Positions 61,251 through 64,000 of a stretch of 64,000 nucleotides of DNA are shown here, piece by piece. Location of the stretch: contig JAGTXZ010000021.1 of assembly GCA_018398575.1 (NCBI GenBank), positions 2,666,001 through 2,730,000 of the forward strand, written 5' to 3'. The stretch comes from Ampelomyces quisqualis (Eukaryota; Ascomycota; Dothideomycetes; Pleosporales; Phaeosphaeriaceae). The notes beneath the pieces were generated by a model that did no database searches, was not told the origin of the DNA, and saw only the letters and a list, made by a program, of their open reading frames with translations. A program made the translations under genes and the position numbers. Numbering within the stretch: position 1 is the first letter of the stretch; each line of letters begins with the position of its first letter.

Positions 61251-61899
61251 CTTACTTAGAATAGTAGCGTAATAGCCTTAGCCTTTAGCTCTACTTCTAA
61301 TACTCTATTGTTATTTCTTGTTATTATAACGCCTAGTTGCAGAAACTAGGTAAATAACCTAGTTTCTGCTCTAAATATGTTAGGCTAAGGTATATAAGAG
61401 ATAATAGCGTTACAGCGTAAGATTATAGTTAACTAGAATATATATAGTAGCTAGCCTATCTTTTGTTTACAAAAGTACTAACTAGAGTTTATATTAGGCT
61501 TTCTTTTGCACTGCTCTTACTACTACTTTTATCTTTCTCTACTTTAAGCTGCGTACAAGATTACTTCTAGGCTTTAGTAACAACCTTTTAGGCTTAGCCT
61601 GTTACTACTATTACTACTTTGCGTTTTCTAACAATAATAAGTTACTTTTTAGTAGAGACTAGTTTTAAGCTAGTATAGTTCTATTATGCCCTTAGGTTAA
61701 TTCTTTAGAGTCTACTATAAGAGCCTAGCTATCTCTTAGGCAGCTGCTCTTTAGAGCCAAAAAATAAACCTTCTATAGCCTATACAGCTCTAAATTTTTC
61801 TACCTACTATTTTCTAAGTAATATTACTTTATAAATACTTTATTCTCTTATATTTAAATATATAAAGTGCTTCTATATCTAGAAAGTGTTTCTTAGAGT

Positions 61900-64000
61900 A
61901 CTATAATAGTGTAATCTATCTCTTTTACTTAACTAGTACTTGTTTCTTATTACAGCTACATATATTTTTCTCTTAGAGTATTTCTTCTACTTTCTATTTG
62001 CGCAGATTTTTATCCTTATCCTCTAGTTCTAAGGCTAGTTTTAGTCTAGAGTCTTAGAAGACTTAGCTTAGGAGTAGATCTTCTAAAGCTAATTTAATAA
62101 GGTTAACATGTACTATTTTATAAAAGCTTCTAGGTAAATCTAGAGTAACTATAAGTAGAGATAGAATAGTAACTATAGTGTACTTAACCTACAGTTAGTC
62201 TAACTTTCTACTTTTCTATATAGTTTTAACGTTTCTTATAGAAAACTATACTCTATCTCTAACCTAATATTAACGTGCTAGTTAGCGTACCTAATCTATA
62301 GCCTTTTGTTGTTTTTGCTAGGTATATAAGATTGCTGCTTAGGCTATTACTATCTCTTTCTATAGGTAGCGCACAAACTAGACTGCTCTTCTCTTTACTA
62401 TTATAAGTAATAGCTTTAAGATATAACTAGGCTAAATTAGTAGTATATTATACCTATTAAGTAGAAAGTTTAGGCTTATACTAGTTATAGAAGAGTTTCT
62501 ATTGTTTAGCGCTAGCTAGTAAGCTGTAAAGTATTAGAGCTAATTTGTTTAGAAAAGATTTACTATAACTTTAAGAACTAATTATACTTCTTAGTTTACT
62601 TATTTTGCGCTGCTATCTGTTTAAGAGTAATGTACTAGAAATAAAAGTTATTTAACGCCTATAAGTTTACACAGAGTTTTCTAGAAGTTACCTAGCTAGT
62701 CTAAGCTGCAGTTACTAATTATACTACTTAGAAACCTATAAAACTACTACTAGACTTCCTTAAATTACTCTGCGTAATGCTTAGCCTTTATAGAATATAT
62801 AGCTTCTAGCTACACGTACTTAGATAGCCTATCTATAATAACTAAAAAAAATTAAAGAAAGGTTTTGTAAGCTTGTAGAAAGTTTACTATAAAATCTATT
62901 AAGATTTAGGCTTAGTATTAATTTGCAACTAGAATAGGCTATAAAAGACTCTACCTTTAGAGCTAAGATATATACGCTTTGTAGTAGTAGTAGTTACAGA
63001 CAAATTAAGTAATATCTACAGCTATTCTGTCCTAATAATAGTTCTAACGTAGGATTTAAAATATCTTGTTTTTACTTAAGTAACTAGCTAAGTTTCAGTT
63101 ATGTGCTTACTAAATAACTATTATAGTAAGTAGCTTTTACCTTAGTAGCTATATTATACCTTTCTACTAAAGCGCGCTATACGTAGAGACGTTATAGTTA
63201 CTAACTTATTAATTTACCTTAGCTTTTAATAGAAATACTCTAGCGCTCTAGCGTACTACTTGCAAATAGGCTTAATATATCTTATTCTAGTGTATAGCCT
63301 TATTCTAAAGCTCTTGTATATACTAGTCTAAGAAGAGAAGATTTCTTAGAAAAAGTAGACAGTCTTCTTTATAGAGCTGTATAGACGCAGACTAGATAGA
63401 AAGCAAAGTTATAACGCGCTTTAGTTATAGTATATAACTCTGCGCATCTTACTTACGCTAGCTTAGCACGTCTAGACAAGTAGTAAGGCGCTCTAAGTAG
63501 TACTAAAAGTAAAAGTAGAATTTAAACAGCAGTTCTAACTAATATTATTATTACTCTTTAAGTAATTACGTAGTTATAAAGTATTCTAAATTCTTATAGT
63601 CTATAAAAATAGTAAATAGTTTATAGACACTTTAAAGCTCTAGCGTCTACACTTTAAGGTATTTAACAACTACTATAAGCTTTTTATTATAGATAGTATA
63701 GTTGTGTTATACTAGTAATAAGGATATAGAGTAGTATATAATAGAGTAGAGCACTCTATTAATATTCTATAAGAAGTACTTTCTAAGAGTACTTCTAGAG
63801 CTATTTACTTCTACTACTATAGGCTGCGTAAGGTTCTACTAATTTAGAACTAGTTTTAAGCTAAAGATACGCTTTAAGTAGTTAAACGCGTGTTGCGCTT
63901 TAGTTGTCTATAGAAAAGTAGTATTCTTCTTTATTAACGCATATAAGAAGGCTGTAACGCTAGAAAAATTTAGCATAAAGTCTTTATAGAAGTTAGCAAA
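61900..64000 (-). pseudogene. Ty3/gypsy G pol remnant (RNase H and integrase), cut by the window edge
   Basis: At the right edge the minus strand reads F-A-N-F-Y-K-D-F, the RT-RNase H connection of gypsy elements. RNase H at about 63,580-63,850 shows Y-T-I-Y-N-K-K-L-I-V-V-V-K-Y-L and F-I-D-Y-K-N-L-E-Y-F. Integrase at about 62,450-62,880 shows D-F-I-V-N, I-D-R-L-S-K-Y and, further on, S-Q-T-D-S. Downstream sequence to about 62,050 fits the integrase C-terminus. The RT catalytic core lies outside the window. Confidence 0.75.

Noticed and set aside
1..64000. Reassigned stop codons (TAG/TAA read as Gln) instead of pseudogenes
   Set aside because: The Kin17 gene and the first part of the T1 transposase use normal codons. 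Catalytic residues are changed as well as Gln/Trp codons, and unmutated counterparts of the same sequences exist in the window.

Overview
The window looks like a repeat-rich compartment of a filamentous fungus, most likely a Pezizomycotina ascomycete. Almost all of it is AT-rich wreckage of transposons whose frames are full of TAG and TAA stops. The damage is one-directional (C:G to T:A) and context dependent, as expected of repeat-induced point mutation (RIP). The context is unusual: YCR (TCA, CCA, TCG, CCG) and its complement YGR are almost absent, while ACA, GCA, ACG and GCG remain common. All coordinates and translations were read by hand; boundaries given as round numbers are approximate.

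Layout. 1-6022 holds a minus-strand Ty3/gypsy chromovirus (family A, copy 1) cut by the window edge. 6.4-9.6 kb has a copia scrap and a plus-strand, badly decayed family A relative. 9681-16608 is a full-length chromovirus of a second family (D) with 274-bp LTRs and an extra reading frame downstream of pol. 16.6-19.9 kb is a patchwork of LTR-like pieces and a third gypsy integrase. 19.9-25.1 kb is a hAT transposon. 25.49-27.35 kb is the only ordinary-composition DNA and carries one intact gene, a Kin17-family protein, on the minus strand. Immediately upstream of that gene is a Tc1-type transposon (27347-29934) with a second Tc1-type transposon nested in it (27414-28741). 32.5-45.2 kb is a second hAT copy, split by a complete family A gypsy (35582-42354, 458-bp LTRs, target duplication ATTAT). 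45.2-48.1 kb is a minus-strand Ty1/copia remnant and 48.6-50.8 kb a third hAT transposase. 51284-57076 is a D-type gypsy fragment enclosed by inverted repeats of about 750 bp. 57-64 kb has Cys-bearing reading frames on the plus strand and a further minus-strand gypsy running off the right edge.

Functionally there is one plausible host gene. The elements are dead by sequence: every reverse transcriptase active site I could read (YLDD ancestrally) has been changed to YLDN, YLNN or YFNN. The most informative parts are the places where mutated and unmutated versions of one sequence sit side by side: the terminal repeats of the two Tc1 elements, and the two arms of the 51-57 kb inverted repeat. 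These show the mutation context directly and place the edge of the mutated domain inside a transposase gene a few hundred bases from the Kin17 gene.
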